Shown piece by piece: positions 54,106-63,127 of a stretch of DNA of 64,000 nt. A model generated the notes under the pieces. It did not search any database, had not been told where the DNA came from, and saw nothing but the letters and a program-made list of their open reading frames with translations. Made by a program: the position numbers and the translations under genes. The stretch lies in NCBI RefSeq assembly GCF_000192475.1, contig NZ_AEYW01000012.1, positions 124,001 to 188,000 of the forward strand. Reading direction: 5' to 3'. This DNA comes from Ruegeria conchae. Its GTDB lineage: Bacteria > Pseudomonadota > Alphaproteobacteria > Rhodobacterales > Rhodobacteraceae. The stretch's first letter is position 1, and each line of letters opens with the position of its first letter.

Positions 54106-55164
54106 CTAACGCAGCCGCTGACCCGACTCGGGATAGAACAGCATCGCGCGTTCGGGCCGGATCGAAAGCCCGATACGGTCACCGGTCGTACTGCGTTGGT
54201 CGTCCCGCTCTTCCACAATCAGCTTATCGCCATTGGGCGTCAGCAGATAAGAATAGGATACACCACCCAGCGCTTCGGTCAGATCAACAGTGCAGGTGTC
54301 ACCGTTTCGATCCACCTGAATATGCTCGGGGCGAATGCCCAGTGTAACTTTAGTAACTCCACTCGGCACACTTTCAGTAACCGGGATTGCATCAGTCAGC
54401 GCGGGGTGCCGCACCATGCCATCCACGACATCGCACTCAAGGAAGTTCATGGCCGGAGAGCCGATGAAACCCGCCACGAATCTGTTATCGGGGTCACGAT
54501 ACAGATCCATAGGGGCACCCACCTGCTCGATCCGTCCGTCGCGCAACACAACGATCTTATCGGCCATGGTCATCGCCTCGACCTGATCATGCGTAACATA
54601 AATCATCGTTGCGCCGATTTCCTGATGCAGGCGCGCAATCTCGACCCGCATTTCCACGCGTAGCTCTGCGTCAAGGTTCGAAAGCGGCTCGTCGAACAGG
54701 AACACCTCTGGGCCGCGCACAATGGCGCGCCCAATCGCAACCCGCTGACGCTGACCGCCGGACAACGCTTTGGGTTTGCGCTTCAGATACTGGTCGAGTT
54801 TCAAAATGTTCGACGCTTCCTGAACCTTCTGGTCAATCTCAGCCTTGGCGACCCCGTTCATCCGCAGGCCAAAGCCCATGTTCTCGGCCACCGTCATATG
54901 CGGATAGAGCGCATAAGTCTGGAACACCATCGCCACCCCGCGCTTGGCCGGGTCGACATGCGTGACTTCACGTGCTCCGATATGGATTTCACCATCCGAG
55001 GTTTCTTCCAGCCCTGCGATCATCCGCAACAGCGTAGACTTGCCGCAGCCCGACGGCCCAACGAACACGCAGAACTCACCATCTTCAATCTGGAGATCAA
55101 TTCCATGAATGACCTGAGTCTGGCCATACCGTTTGATCGCGCCTTTCAGGGTTACGCCTGTCAT
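54106..55164 (-). CDS. Sugar ABC transporter ATP-binding protein (UgpC/MsmK/MalK family)
   Basis: 352-aa ATPase. Walker A GPSGCGKST, signature ALSGGQRQRVAIGRAIVRGP, Walker B VFLFDEPLSNLDAELR, switch VTHDQVEAMTMADKI; the C-terminal part (240-352) is the TOBE regulatory domain (RPEHIQVDRN). The gene overlaps iclR by ATGA and is divergent from the binding-protein and permease genes at 56096-59225, which otherwise lack an ATPase, so it completes that importer. Confidence 0.93.
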   Translation of the reverse strand: MTGVTLKGAIKRYGQTQVIHGIDLQIEDGEFCVFVGPSGCGKSTLLRMIAGLEETSDGEIHIGAREVTHVDPAKRGVAMVFQTYALYPHMTVAENMGFGLRMNGVAKAEIDQKVQEASNILKLDQYLKRKPKALSGGQRQRVAIGRAIVRGPEVFLFDEPLSNLDAELRVEMRVEIARLHQEIGATMIYVTHDQVEAMTMADKIVVLRDGRIEQVGAPMDLYRDPDNRFVAGFIGSPAMNFLECDVVDGMVRHPALTDAIPVTESVPSGVTKVTLGIRPEHIQVDRNGDTCTVDLTEALGGVSYSYLLTPNGDKLIVEERDDQRSTTGDRIGLSIRPERAMLFYPESGQRLR

Positions 55165-55955
55165 GTTGCTTGCATCCTATTCTGTTGGCCCTCGGGGAAC
55201 CGCCACGCCTGTGCTTCTGTGCCGATCTGTTCAGCGACACGCCGGACGCGCGGCACCCAAGATTGTAATTGTTCAAAATCCATCCTTCCGGTCGATCCCG
55301 TCACCGATAGAGCCCCCAACATGCGGCCCCCGGTGGTCAGAATCGGGCAGGCAATACAGATGATGCCGGGCTCATGCTCTTCGTCATCAACTGCGTAACC
55401 CCGGCTACGAATCAACTCGAGATCGGCTCGCAATGCCTTTTCCGAGGCCAGGGTTTTGTCGGTGAACCGGTGAAAGCTTTGTTGCGAGATCGTCTTCTCC
55501 AACAGTGCCTCGTCCAGATAAGCCATCATCGCCTTACCGACGCCGGTACAATAAGCCGGGCCGACCTTGCCAGCCTCGGAATACATCTCGATCGGTCGCT
55601 GCGCGTTGCGTTTATCCACATAAAGCACCTGCCCGGAATCAAGCTGCGCCAGGTGCACCGTTTCCCCTGTCTCGGCGCTGAGGGCGTCCAAGAAAGGCCG
55701 CGCAATGGGCGCAAGCGAGCTTTGGGTCCATGCCGAATGAGCCAACCGCACCAGCCGCATCCCCGGAGAATATGTTTGCCGTTCCGGTTCGTAATGCAGC
55801 ATGCCCTGATTGGTCAGCGATTGCAGAAAGCGATACAGCGTCGCCTTGGGGAATTTGCTGCTTTCCAGCAATTCCCCAAACCGCACAGGGCGCCCGAAGG
55901 CCGCGACCTGTTCCAACACATCACATGCTTTTCCTATTGTTCCGTCACCTGCCAC
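55161..55955 (-). CDS. IclR family transcriptional regulator
   Basis: 264-aa regulator with N-terminal winged HTH (1-75; 'GELLESSKFPKATLYRFLQSLTNQGMLHYE') and C-terminal GAF-like effector domain (85-255; 'IEMYSEAGKVGPAYCTGVGKAMMAYL', GIICIACPI). First gene of the minus-strand group iclR-ATPase-proline racemase homologue and divergent from the sugar importer and catabolic genes. Palindromes at 56031-56069 are likely its operators. Effector probably a galactoside-pathway intermediate. Confidence 0.93.
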   Translation of the reverse strand: MAGDGTIGKACDVLEQVAAFGRPVRFGELLESSKFPKATLYRFLQSLTNQGMLHYEPERQTYSPGMRLVRLAHSAWTQSSLAPIARPFLDALSAETGETVHLAQLDSGQVLYVDKRNAQRPIEMYSEAGKVGPAYCTGVGKAMMAYLDEALLEKTISQQSFHRFTDKTLASEKALRADLELIRSRGYAVDDEEHEPGIICIACPILTTGGRMLGALSVTGSTGRMDFEQLQSWVPRVRRVAEQIGTEAQAWRFPEGQQNRMQAT

Positions 55956-56002
55956 GGGTGCCTGTTCTCCTTCACTTTCCCCCGGCTATGGGCACGAGGG
56001 TC

Positions 56003-56069
56003 TTGACAAGACTAGCCGAGTCGATGTGTAGTTTTCAATATATAAAACAAGGTTTCAATATTTGGAACC
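56003..56069 (+). promoter_or_regulatory. Promoter and probable IclR operators of the galactoside cluster
   Basis: A -35 box TTGACA (56003-56008) and a -10-like TGTAGT (56027-56032, 18-base spacing) are followed by two palindromes: GTTTTCAATATATAAAAC (56031-56048) and GGTTTCAATATTTGGAACC (56051-56069). They share the TTTCAATAT core and overlap or lie just after the expected transcription start, a good place for repression. Spacing between centres is about two helical turns. Confidence 0.6.
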
Positions 56070-56095
56070 AATATGGAAGCTTAAGGGAGGAAACT

Positions 56096-57355
56096 ATGCA
56101 TTCCATGTTCAAGCGCACAGCAGCTGCTTTGGCTGCCAGTGTGGCACTTGCTGCGCCTGCCGCAGCTGAGCTAACCGGCGAGCTGCGAATCTTCCTCGAT
56201 ACATCCAACCCGGCGCCGCGCGCGACGATGGAAGCGATGATCGAGCGATTCGCGGCTGAACATCCCGGTCTGGAAATCGAGACCACCGTGATCGACCGTG
56301 AGGCTTACAAGACCCAGATCCGCAACTTCCTGACGGCAGACACGCCTGACGTTGCCACGTGGTACGCTGCCAACCGGATGAAGCCATATGTCGAGGCGGG
56401 CCTGTTCGAGGACGTCTCAGATCTGTGGGCCGAGCCTGAAATCGCCGACAATCTGGCATCGACCAAAGGCGCGATGACCATTGATGGAAAGCAATGGGGT
56501 GTCCCGTACACATACTATCAATGGGGGGTTTACTATCGCAAAGACATCTTTGATGAGCTTGGCTTGACCGAGCCAACCACTTGGGAAGAAGAGCTGGCCA
56601 ATTGCCAGAAGATAGTTGATTCAGGCCGCGCCTGCTACACCATCGGCACCAAGTTCTTGTGGACCGCTGGTGGCTGGTTTGACTACTTGAATATGCGCAC
56701 CAACGGGTTCGATTTCCACAACCAGCTCGCAAATGGTGAAATCAGCTGGGAAGACGACCGGGTCAAGCAGACCTTCGCCAACTGGAAACAACTGATCGAC
56801 ATGGGCGCGTTCATCGACAATCACCAGACTTATAGCTGGCAGGAAGCCCTGCCCTTCATGGTCAACGGCGAGGCGGCGGCCTATCTGATGGGCAACTTCG
56901 CCGTGGCACCCCTGCGCGAGGCAGGTCTGAGCGATGATCAGTTGGACTTCTACCAGTTTGTTGCCATCAACCCTGATGTTGAACTGGCAGAAGACGCGCC
57001 AACCGATACATTTCACATTCCGGCCAATGCCTCAAACAAAGAAGCCGCACGCGAGTTCCTGCGTTTTGCGGTTTCCGCGGACGAGCAGACCGAAATCAAC
57101 AACGGTGCAAACCTCGGCCAATTGCCTGTGAACGCGCAATCTGCGGTAGATGACGACAAGTTCCTGCAGCAAGGTTTCACCATGCTGTCGTCCAACAGCC
57201 CTGGCGGTGTTGCCCAGTTCTGGGACCGTGACGCACCAGCAGAAATGGCCAAAGTCTCGATGGAAGGCTTCCAGGAATTCATGGTCAAGCCTGACAACGC
57301 GGACAAGATTCTAGCCAAGCTGGAACGCGCGCGTGAGCGCATCTACGACAACTAA
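56096..57355 (+). CDS. Sugar ABC transporter substrate-binding protein, family 1
   Basis: 419-aa periplasmic binding protein. Signal peptide MHSMFKRTAAALAASVALAA ending AAA-E; then the SBP_bac_1 pattern: 'ERFAAEHPGLEIETTVIDREAYKTQIRNFLTADTPDV', 'GMTIDGK..WGVPYTYYQWGVYYRKDIF', 'ALPFMVNGEAAAYLMGNF'. Aromatic-rich pocket fits a sugar or galactoside. GGGAGG lies before ATG 56096; an in-frame region further upstream is non-coding. Two small hairpins follow the stop. Confidence 0.93.
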   Translation: MHSMFKRTAAALAASVALAAPAAAELTGELRIFLDTSNPAPRATMEAMIERFAAEHPGLEIETTVIDREAYKTQIRNFLTADTPDVATWYAANRMKPYVEAGLFEDVSDLWAEPEIADNLASTKGAMTIDGKQWGVPYTYYQWGVYYRKDIFDELGLTEPTTWEEELANCQKIVDSGRACYTIGTKFLWTAGGWFDYLNMRTNGFDFHNQLANGEISWEDDRVKQTFANWKQLIDMGAFIDNHQTYSWQEALPFMVNGEAAAYLMGNFAVAPLREAGLSDDQLDFYQFVAINPDVELAEDAPTDTFHIPANASNKEAAREFLRFAVSADEQTEINNGANLGQLPVNAQSAVDDDKFLQQGFTMLSSNSPGGVAQFWDRDAPAEMAKVSMEGFQEFMVKPDNADKILAKLERARERIYDN

Positions 57356-57365
57356 GTGTAATTAG

Positions 57366-57423
57366 GGTCGAACTCAGTTCGGCCTTGAACCATTCAAAAT
57401 CGTAGGGCGGGCTTCAGCCCGCC
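57366..57423 (+). terminator. Two tandem hairpins between binding protein and permease genes
   Basis: First stem GGTCGAAC / GTTCGGCC (57366-57384, one T-G) and second stem GGCGGGCT-TC-AGCCCGCC (57406-57423). Neither has a U-tract. Between the sugar binding-protein gene and permease genes they are expected to stabilise the upstream message or dampen read-through. Confidence 0.65.
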
Positions 57424-57448
57424 TTCACTCCCTAACCAGAGATGTTTC

Positions 57449-58375
57449 ATGACCGCTGTAGTTGACACCCCAGAACAGGAAAGCTGGTTCCACAGAAACC
57501 AACAGCGCATTGCGCCCTGGCTGTTTCTGGCTCCGGGCCTGCTGTTCTTCATGGTCTATGTAATCATCCCGGTGTTTCAGTCCTTCAATCTGTCTCTTTA
57601 CGAGTGGGATGGGCTGGGAGCCGCCGAATATGTAGGCATGCGCAACTACGAAGATCTGTATTGGGAATGGGTCGACCGGGACGCATTCTACATTTCGCTC
57701 AAGAACAACCTGATCTGGTTGGTCCTATATCTTGCTGCAATTCCCGCAGGCCTGTTCATCGCACTGTTCCTGAATCAGACGGTCTGGGGCATACGGCTCT
57801 ATAAGTCTTTGTTCTTCTTTCCGTTCGTCATCTCTCAAGTTGTTGTTGGCCTTGTTTTCACATGGTTCTACGACCCGACATTCGGATTGTTGAACGAATT
57901 CCTAGGTTTATTCGGTATGGGCCCGCTGAATGTGCTGGGCGACGAACGGTTCGTTACCTATGGCATCATCTTCGCAGGGCTCTGGCCGCAAACCGCCTAT
58001 TGCATGATCCTCTACCTCACAGGCCTGAACGCCGTTGACCCCGAGCAAATCGAGGCTGGACGGCTTGACGGTGCAAAAGGTGGGCGGATGCTGTGGCACA
58101 TCATCCTGCCGCAACTGCGACCCGCGACGTTCATCGCTTTTGTCGTAACCATCATCGGTGCGTTGCGCAGCTTTGACTTGATCTCAATCATGACACAGGG
58201 GGGGCCTTTTGGGTCGTCCCGTGTGCTGGCCTATTACATGTTCGAAGTCGCCTTGTCCGAATATGGCTTCCGCATGGGATATGGAGCCGCCATCGCGGTA
58301 ATCCTGTTCCTCATCATGCTCTGCTTCATCGCCTATTTCCTGTGGTCGATGTATCGCGAAGAAAAGGGGCACTGA
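57449..58375 (+). CDS. Sugar ABC transporter permease (MalF/LacF type)
   Basis: 308-aa inner-membrane permease. N-terminal cytosolic residues, then six spans (WLFLAPGLLFFMVYVIIPVF, LVLYLAAIPAGLFIALFLNQ, LFFFPFVISQVVVGLVFTWF and others). EAA loop 'AVDPEQIEAGRLDGAKGGRMLWHIILPQLRP'. One base before the next permease gene. Part of the galactoside importer. Confidence 0.94.
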   Translation: MTAVVDTPEQESWFHRNQQRIAPWLFLAPGLLFFMVYVIIPVFQSFNLSLYEWDGLGAAEYVGMRNYEDLYWEWVDRDAFYISLKNNLIWLVLYLAAIPAGLFIALFLNQTVWGIRLYKSLFFFPFVISQVVVGLVFTWFYDPTFGLLNEFLGLFGMGPLNVLGDERFVTYGIIFAGLWPQTAYCMILYLTGLNAVDPEQIEAGRLDGAKGGRMLWHIILPQLRPATFIAFVVTIIGALRSFDLISIMTQGGPFGSSRVLAYYMFEVALSEYGFRMGYGAAIAVILFLIMLCFIAYFLWSMYREEKGH

Positions 58376-58376
58376 G

Positions 58377-59225
58377 ATGTTTCCCAAACCCATCGAAAAA
58401 CAACCCCGCGCCGCTCAGATCAGCTATCAGGCTTTGCTGCCGATTGCCCTCTTGCTTTGGCTCGGGCCTCTGCTGGCAGTCGCGCTTTTCTCGGTCAAAC
58501 CGGCAGCGGACTTCACAAACGCCAACTACTGGGGCATGCCGTCCAGCTTTGAAGGCGCGTTCAACTATGGGCAGGTCTTTTTCAATTCGGACATGCCGCG
58601 TTACCTGCTGAACTCATTCCTGATCACCGTGCCCACCGTGATCGGAGCCGTTGCGCTCAGCTGCATGACCGGATTTGCGCTTGGAATCTACAAGTTCAAA
58701 TCGAACCTTTGGATCTTCTTCATGTTCGTGGCGGGCAACTTTGTGCCCTTCCAGATTTTGATGGTCCCGGTGCGCGATCTGACTTTGGAATTGGGCCTCT
58801 ACAACACTAAAACCGGGCTCGTTCTGTTCCATATTGCCTTCCAGACCGGCTTCTGCACACTCTTTATGCGAAACTTCATCCGCGCCCTGCCTTTCGAGTT
58901 GATCGAGGCCGCACGGGTAGAAGGCATAAGCGAATGGCGGATCTTTTGGTATGTCGTTCTGCCCTTGATGAAGCCCGCAATTGCCGCGCTCAGCGTGCTG
59001 ATCTTCACCTTCATCTGGAACGATTATTTCTGGGCGGTTGTCCTGACCCAAGGCGCCGAAAGTCAGCCCGTGACCGCCGGGATCACCAGCTTCAACGCGC
59101 AATTCCGCGCTGCCTATCAATTGATGAGTGCCGGTTCTATCGTGGCAGCCCTGCCACCTGTTGCCATGTTCTTCCTGATGCAGAAACACTTTATCGCGGG
59201 CTTGACCCTCGGTGCTGTAAAATAA
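58377..59225 (+). CDS. Sugar ABC transporter permease (MalG/LacG type)
   Basis: 282-aa permease with six spans, N-terminal span 'LLPIALLLWLGPLLAVALFSVKP' and EAA loop 'LPFELIEAARVEGISEWRIFWYVVLPLMKP', ending with 'QKHFIAGLTLGAVK', the canonical end of this family. The pair partner of the preceding permease. Followed by 22 bases with GAGGTTTACC before the GH4 gene. Confidence 0.94.
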   Translation: MFPKPIEKQPRAAQISYQALLPIALLLWLGPLLAVALFSVKPAADFTNANYWGMPSSFEGAFNYGQVFFNSDMPRYLLNSFLITVPTVIGAVALSCMTGFALGIYKFKSNLWIFFMFVAGNFVPFQILMVPVRDLTLELGLYNTKTGLVLFHIAFQTGFCTLFMRNFIRALPFELIEAARVEGISEWRIFWYVVLPLMKPAIAALSVLIFTFIWNDYFWAVVLTQGAESQPVTAGITSFNAQFRAAYQLMSAGSIVAALPPVAMFFLMQKHFIAGLTLGAVK

Positions 59226-59247
59226 CGTCAAACCAGAGGTTTACCTC

Positions 59248-60588
59248 ATGACCAAGATCACCTTTGTAGGTGCGGGTTCCACGATCTTCATGCAGAATAT
59301 CGTGGGCGACGCCCTGCTCACCCCTGCCCTCGCCGACAGCCATTTTGCGTTGATGGATATTGATCCGGTGCGCTTGGCCGAGAGCGAGGCTGTGGCCAAG
59401 GCCATGATCCGATCAGTCGGCACGGGTGCGACCGTCTCGACCCACACAGATCGCCGCGCGGCGCTGGACGGCGCGGATTTCGTGATTACTGCCTTTCAGG
59501 TCGGCGGATACGAGCCGTGCACCGTGACTGATTTCGAGGTTCCAAAACAATACGGCCTGCGCCAAACTATCGCTGATACGCTGGGTGTAGGCGGTATCAT
59601 GCGCGGCCTACGTACTGTGCCCGTTCTGTGGGGTGTCGCGCAGGATATGATGCAACTCTGCCCCAATGCTACGCTGCTGCAATACGTGAATCCGATGGCC
59701 ATCAATACCTGGGCCCTGACCGAGCGCTTCCCTGCTCTGAAACATGTGGGACTGTGTCATTCCGTTCAGAACACAGTCGAGGAACTGGCGCATGATCTGG
59801 ATCTGCCCAAGGCGGATATTCGCTACAAAGTTGCAGGCATTAACCACGTCGCCTTCTTTCTCAAACTCGAGCATAAGGGCCGTGATATCTATCCCGATCT
59901 GCGACAGGGCTATCACGCCGGGCACCTGCCAAAGCCTCCGCTGCTAATGTCTCGCTGTCCGAACAAAGTGCGGTACGAAGTGATGGATCATCTCGGGTAC
60001 TTCTGCACCGAAAGCTCCGAGCATTTCGCAGAATATGTTCCGTGGTTCATCAAAGACGGGCGCGATGACCTGATCAAACAGTTCAGCATACCGCTGGACG
60101 AATACCCGACCCGCTGCGTCGAGCAGGTGGCCAATTGGAAGGACCAAGCCAAGACACTGACCGATGGTCGGGATATCGAAGTAACCCGAAGCCACGAATT
60201 TGCCGCCGACCTTATGAACGCCATCGTCACTAACACACCCTACACAGCCTATGGCAATCTGCCCAATACAGGCCAGATCCCGCAATTGCCTTTGGGCGCT
60301 GCGGTGGAAACACCTTGCCTTGTGGACAGCAACGGTGTGCAGCCATCTGTCGTCACCGACATCCCGCCCCAGCTGATCGCGCTGATGCGAACACAGATCA
60401 ACGTGCAGGAACTGACAGTTCGGGCGCTGACAGAGCAGAACCCCGAACATATCTACCACGCCGCCATGATGGACCCGCATACCGCAGCTGAGTTAGACCT
60501 GCGCCAAATACGCAGCCTCGTCACCGATCTGCTTTCCGCCCATGGCGACTGGCTACCCGATTGGTGCCAATCAGCCCGCGCGGCCTGA
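59248..60588 (+). CDS. Glycoside hydrolase family 4 alpha-glycosidase (alpha-galactosidase MelA-like)
   Basis: 446-aa NAD-dependent hydrolase. N-terminal Rossmann motif VGAGSTIF, ADFVITAFQVGGYE, and a 'KQYGLRQTIADTLGVGGIMRGLRTVPV' region with the GH4 core. Metal-binding C170 (GLCHSVQNT) and H200 (AGINHVAFFL) are both in place. GH4 members of this subtype hydrolyse alpha-galactosides or alpha-glucosides by an NAD+ and Mn2+ dependent redox mechanism. The downstream galactonate-pathway kinase favours alpha-galactosidase. Cytosolic, acting on the imported intact glycoside. Confidence 0.92.
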   Translation: MTKITFVGAGSTIFMQNIVGDALLTPALADSHFALMDIDPVRLAESEAVAKAMIRSVGTGATVSTHTDRRAALDGADFVITAFQVGGYEPCTVTDFEVPKQYGLRQTIADTLGVGGIMRGLRTVPVLWGVAQDMMQLCPNATLLQYVNPMAINTWALTERFPALKHVGLCHSVQNTVEELAHDLDLPKADIRYKVAGINHVAFFLKLEHKGRDIYPDLRQGYHAGHLPKPPLLMSRCPNKVRYEVMDHLGYFCTESSEHFAEYVPWFIKDGRDDLIKQFSIPLDEYPTRCVEQVANWKDQAKTLTDGRDIEVTRSHEFAADLMNAIVTNTPYTAYGNLPNTGQIPQLPLGAAVETPCLVDSNGVQPSVVTDIPPQLIALMRTQINVQELTVRALTEQNPEHIYHAAMMDPHTAAELDLRQIRSLVTDLLSAHGDWLPDWCQSARAA

Positions 60589-60646
60589 TCTTCATCTATT
60601 CGAAAAACAATCAACTCCATCGCAAGCCAGACAGACAGAGCCAAAA

Positions 60647-62356
60647 ATGACTAAAAAACGCCGTTCTCAACATTGGTACGGAAAACTTGACAAGGACGGG
60701 TTCATTCATCGGTCGTGGATGAAGAACCAGGGCTTTCCGGACCATGCGTTCGACGGACGCCCCATCATTGGCATTTGTAATACATGGTCAGAACTGACGC
60801 CCTGTAACTCGGGCCTGCGTGACCTGGCCGAAGGTGTCAAACGGGGTGTGTGGGAGGCGGGCGGCTTCCCTGTCGAATTCCCGGTGATGTCGCTGGGTGA
60901 AACTCAGATGAAACCCACCGCCATGCTATTTCGCAATCTGCTGGCGATGGATGTTGAGGAATCCATCCGCGCCTATGGCATCGATGGCGTTGTGCTGCTG
61001 GGCGGATGCGACAAGACTACACCGGGTCAATTGATGGGTGCGGCCTCGGTCGATTTGCCGTCTATCGTGGTCAGCTCTGGCCCCATGCTCAACGGCAAGT
61101 ATCGCGGTCAGGATATCGGGTCGGGCACTGACGTCTGGAAGTTTTCCGAGGCCGTTCGTGCCGGAGAAATGACTCTTCAGGACTTCATGAACGCCGAATC
61201 CGGCATGTCGCGCAGCGCAGGTGTGTGCATGACCATGGGCACCGCTAGTACCATGGCCTCGCTGGTTGAGGCGATGGGCATGTCTCTGCCTACCAACGCC
61301 GCCCTGCCCGCCGTCGACGCCCGCCGCATGGCACTGGCGCATCTGACCGGCAAACGAATTGTCGAGATGGTGGACGAAGACCTCAAGCCCTCGGACATTT
61401 TGACCAAGGAAGCCTTTGAAAACGCCATTCTCACCAATGCGGCCGTCGGAGGATCAACAAATGCGGTGGTTCACCTGTTGGCACTGGCAGGGCGGGTGGG
61501 CGTCGATCTGACGTTAAAAGACTTTGAAATCGGGTCAGAAATCCCACTGCTAGTCAACTGCATGCCCTCAGGCAAATACCTGATGGAGGATTTCTGTTAT
61601 GCGGGCGGCGTGCCAGTGGTTCTGAGCGAACTCAAACCTTTCTTGCGCCCGGCAACGACCGTTCTGAACAAGGATATCTCGGAGCATTATGAAGGCGCTG
61701 AATGTTTCAACACAGACGTCATTCGCCCCTTCGACGATCCGGTAAAACCCGCCGCTGGCCTGCGGGTTCTGCGCGGAAATCTTGCGCCCAACGGGGCGAT
61801 CGTGAAACCTTCGGCGGCCACAGACGCACTGTTGGAAACCGAGGCAGAAGCATATGTTTTCGAGAGCATCGAGGACCTGAAAGCAAATATCGACCGCGAC
61901 GAACTGCCTGTCACACCCGAGACCATTCTGGTGCTCAAAGGCTGTGGCCCCAAGGGCTATCCGGGCATGCCGGAGGTTGGGAACATGCCTATCCCGGCGA
62001 AGCTGGTCAAAGAAGGCGTACGCGACATGATCCGCATCTCGGACGCGCGCATGTCGGGCACAGCCTTCGGCACGGTGATCCTGCATGTGAGCCCTGAGGC
62101 GCAGGCCGGTGGTACACTCGCCTTGGTCAAAACTGGTGACCGCATCCGAGTGTCCGCCAGCAAAGGCGAACTGGAACTGCTGGTTGACGAAAAGGAACTG
62201 GACGCCCGTCGCGCCCTGTGGCAACCGGACGATCCGCATTACACGCGCGGGTACGCGAAACTCTACATCGACCACGTGCTGCAAGCCGATCAGGGCGCCG
62301 ACCTTGATTTCCTTGTGGGCAAAGACACGCGCCTTGTGACGAGAGAGAGCCACTGA
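60647..62356 (+). CDS. IlvD/Edd family sugar-acid dehydratase, probable galactonate/arabinonate-type
   Basis: 569-aa Fe-S dehydratase of the IlvD/Edd fold. Cluster cysteines C44 (GICNTWSEL), C121 (GGCDKTTPG) and C194 (AGVCMTMGTA) are conserved, with the catalytic Ser region 'GMSGTAFGTVILHVSPEA'-like near the end. It belongs to the pentonate/hexonate branch, like L-arabinonate or D-fuconate/D-galactonate dehydratases, rather than to true dihydroxy-acid dehydratase; residues PCNSGLRDLAEGVKRGVWEA support this. In context it should turn galactonate into 2-keto-3-deoxygalactonate. ATG 60647; the upstream overlap with the GH4 gene is not needed. Its last base is the first of the SDR start. Confidence 0.85.
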   Translation: MTKKRRSQHWYGKLDKDGFIHRSWMKNQGFPDHAFDGRPIIGICNTWSELTPCNSGLRDLAEGVKRGVWEAGGFPVEFPVMSLGETQMKPTAMLFRNLLAMDVEESIRAYGIDGVVLLGGCDKTTPGQLMGAASVDLPSIVVSSGPMLNGKYRGQDIGSGTDVWKFSEAVRAGEMTLQDFMNAESGMSRSAGVCMTMGTASTMASLVEAMGMSLPTNAALPAVDARRMALAHLTGKRIVEMVDEDLKPSDILTKEAFENAILTNAAVGGSTNAVVHLLALAGRVGVDLTLKDFEIGSEIPLLVNCMPSGKYLMEDFCYAGGVPVVLSELKPFLRPATTVLNKDISEHYEGAECFNTDVIRPFDDPVKPAAGLRVLRGNLAPNGAIVKPSAATDALLETEAEAYVFESIEDLKANIDRDELPVTPETILVLKGCGPKGYPGMPEVGNMPIPAKLVKEGVRDMIRISDARMSGTAFGTVILHVSPEAQAGGTLALVKTGDRIRVSASKGELELLVDEKELDARRALWQPDDPHYTRGYAKLYIDHVLQADQGADLDFLVGKDTRLVTRESH

Positions 62357-63123
62357 TGGATCAACCAGCTACATTTCAAGACCTGCGCGGTGCATCCGTA
62401 TACATTACGGGCGGTGGATCGGGTGTTGGCGCGGCACTAACCGATGGCTTCATGGGCCAAGGTGCAAATGTTGCCTTCATAGGTCGGTCCGATGCGAGTG
62501 CTTTCGTCGAAGAGATGCGTGACAAGCATGGCCGCGCCCCTCTATTTCTGCAGGGTGACATGACCGATACCGAGCTGTTGCATGCCACCATGGCCAAAGC
62601 TGCCGAGGCCCACGGCCCGCTGAAAGTGCTGGTCAACAATGCAGCCAATGACAAGCGTCACTCGCTTGAGGAAACCACTCCCGATTTCTGGGACTGGATG
62701 ATCGAGGTGAACCTCAAAGCTTATTACTTTGCCTGTCAGGAAGCCGCGCGGCAGATGAAAGACAACGGCGGGTCGATCATCAATTTCAGTTCAATCAGTT
62801 ACATGATGGGGAACGCAGGCTATCCGATCTACACCAGCTCAAACGCGGCAATCACCGGTATGACTCGCTCTTTGGCGCGCGAGCTTGGGCCTCAGAAAAT
62901 CCGGGTCAATGCACTGGCTCCGGGATGGGTTCTGACGCAGAAACAGCTGGACATGTGGGCAACGCCCGAAGATCTGGCCGCGCATTTGGATCGCCAATGC
63001 CTGAAAGAACATCTGACGCCCGAAGACATGATCGCACCAACCCTGTTTCTGGCCTCAAGCGCAAGCCACGCCATGACGGGTCAATGCATGGTTGTCGACG
63101 GCGGCGTTGTGGTAACGGGGTAA
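62356..63123 (+). CDS. SDR family dehydrogenase, probable galactose 1-dehydrogenase, with Asn at the YxxxK lysine
   Basis: 255-aa short-chain dehydrogenase. Cofactor motif T18-GGGSGVG25, structural N119, catalytic S146 (INFSSIS) and Y159, but the position four after the tyrosine is N163 (Y-T-S-S-N-A-A-I), read from codon AAC, not Lys. The rest (ALAPGWVLTQKQLDMWATPE, VVDGGVVVTG) is like Caulobacter-type sugar 1-dehydrogenases (xylose or galactose). ATG shares its A with the dehydratase stop (TGATG). Likely oxidises galactose to galactonolactone; a lactonase is not seen, so hydrolysis may be spontaneous or encoded elsewhere. Confidence 0.85.
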   Translation: MDQPATFQDLRGASVYITGGGSGVGAALTDGFMGQGANVAFIGRSDASAFVEEMRDKHGRAPLFLQGDMTDTELLHATMAKAAEAHGPLKVLVNNAANDKRHSLEETTPDFWDWMIEVNLKAYYFACQEAARQMKDNGGSIINFSSISYMMGNAGYPIYTSSNAAITGMTRSLARELGPQKIRVNALAPGWVLTQKQLDMWATPEDLAAHLDRQCLKEHLTPEDMIAPTLFLASSASHAMTGQCMVVDGGVVVTG

Positions 63124-63127
63124 CGCT

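Noticed and set aside
61568..62353. Minus-strand 261-codon open frame inside the dehydratase gene
   Set aside because: Shadow of the IlvD/Edd gene in a codon-biased region; no start signal or family.
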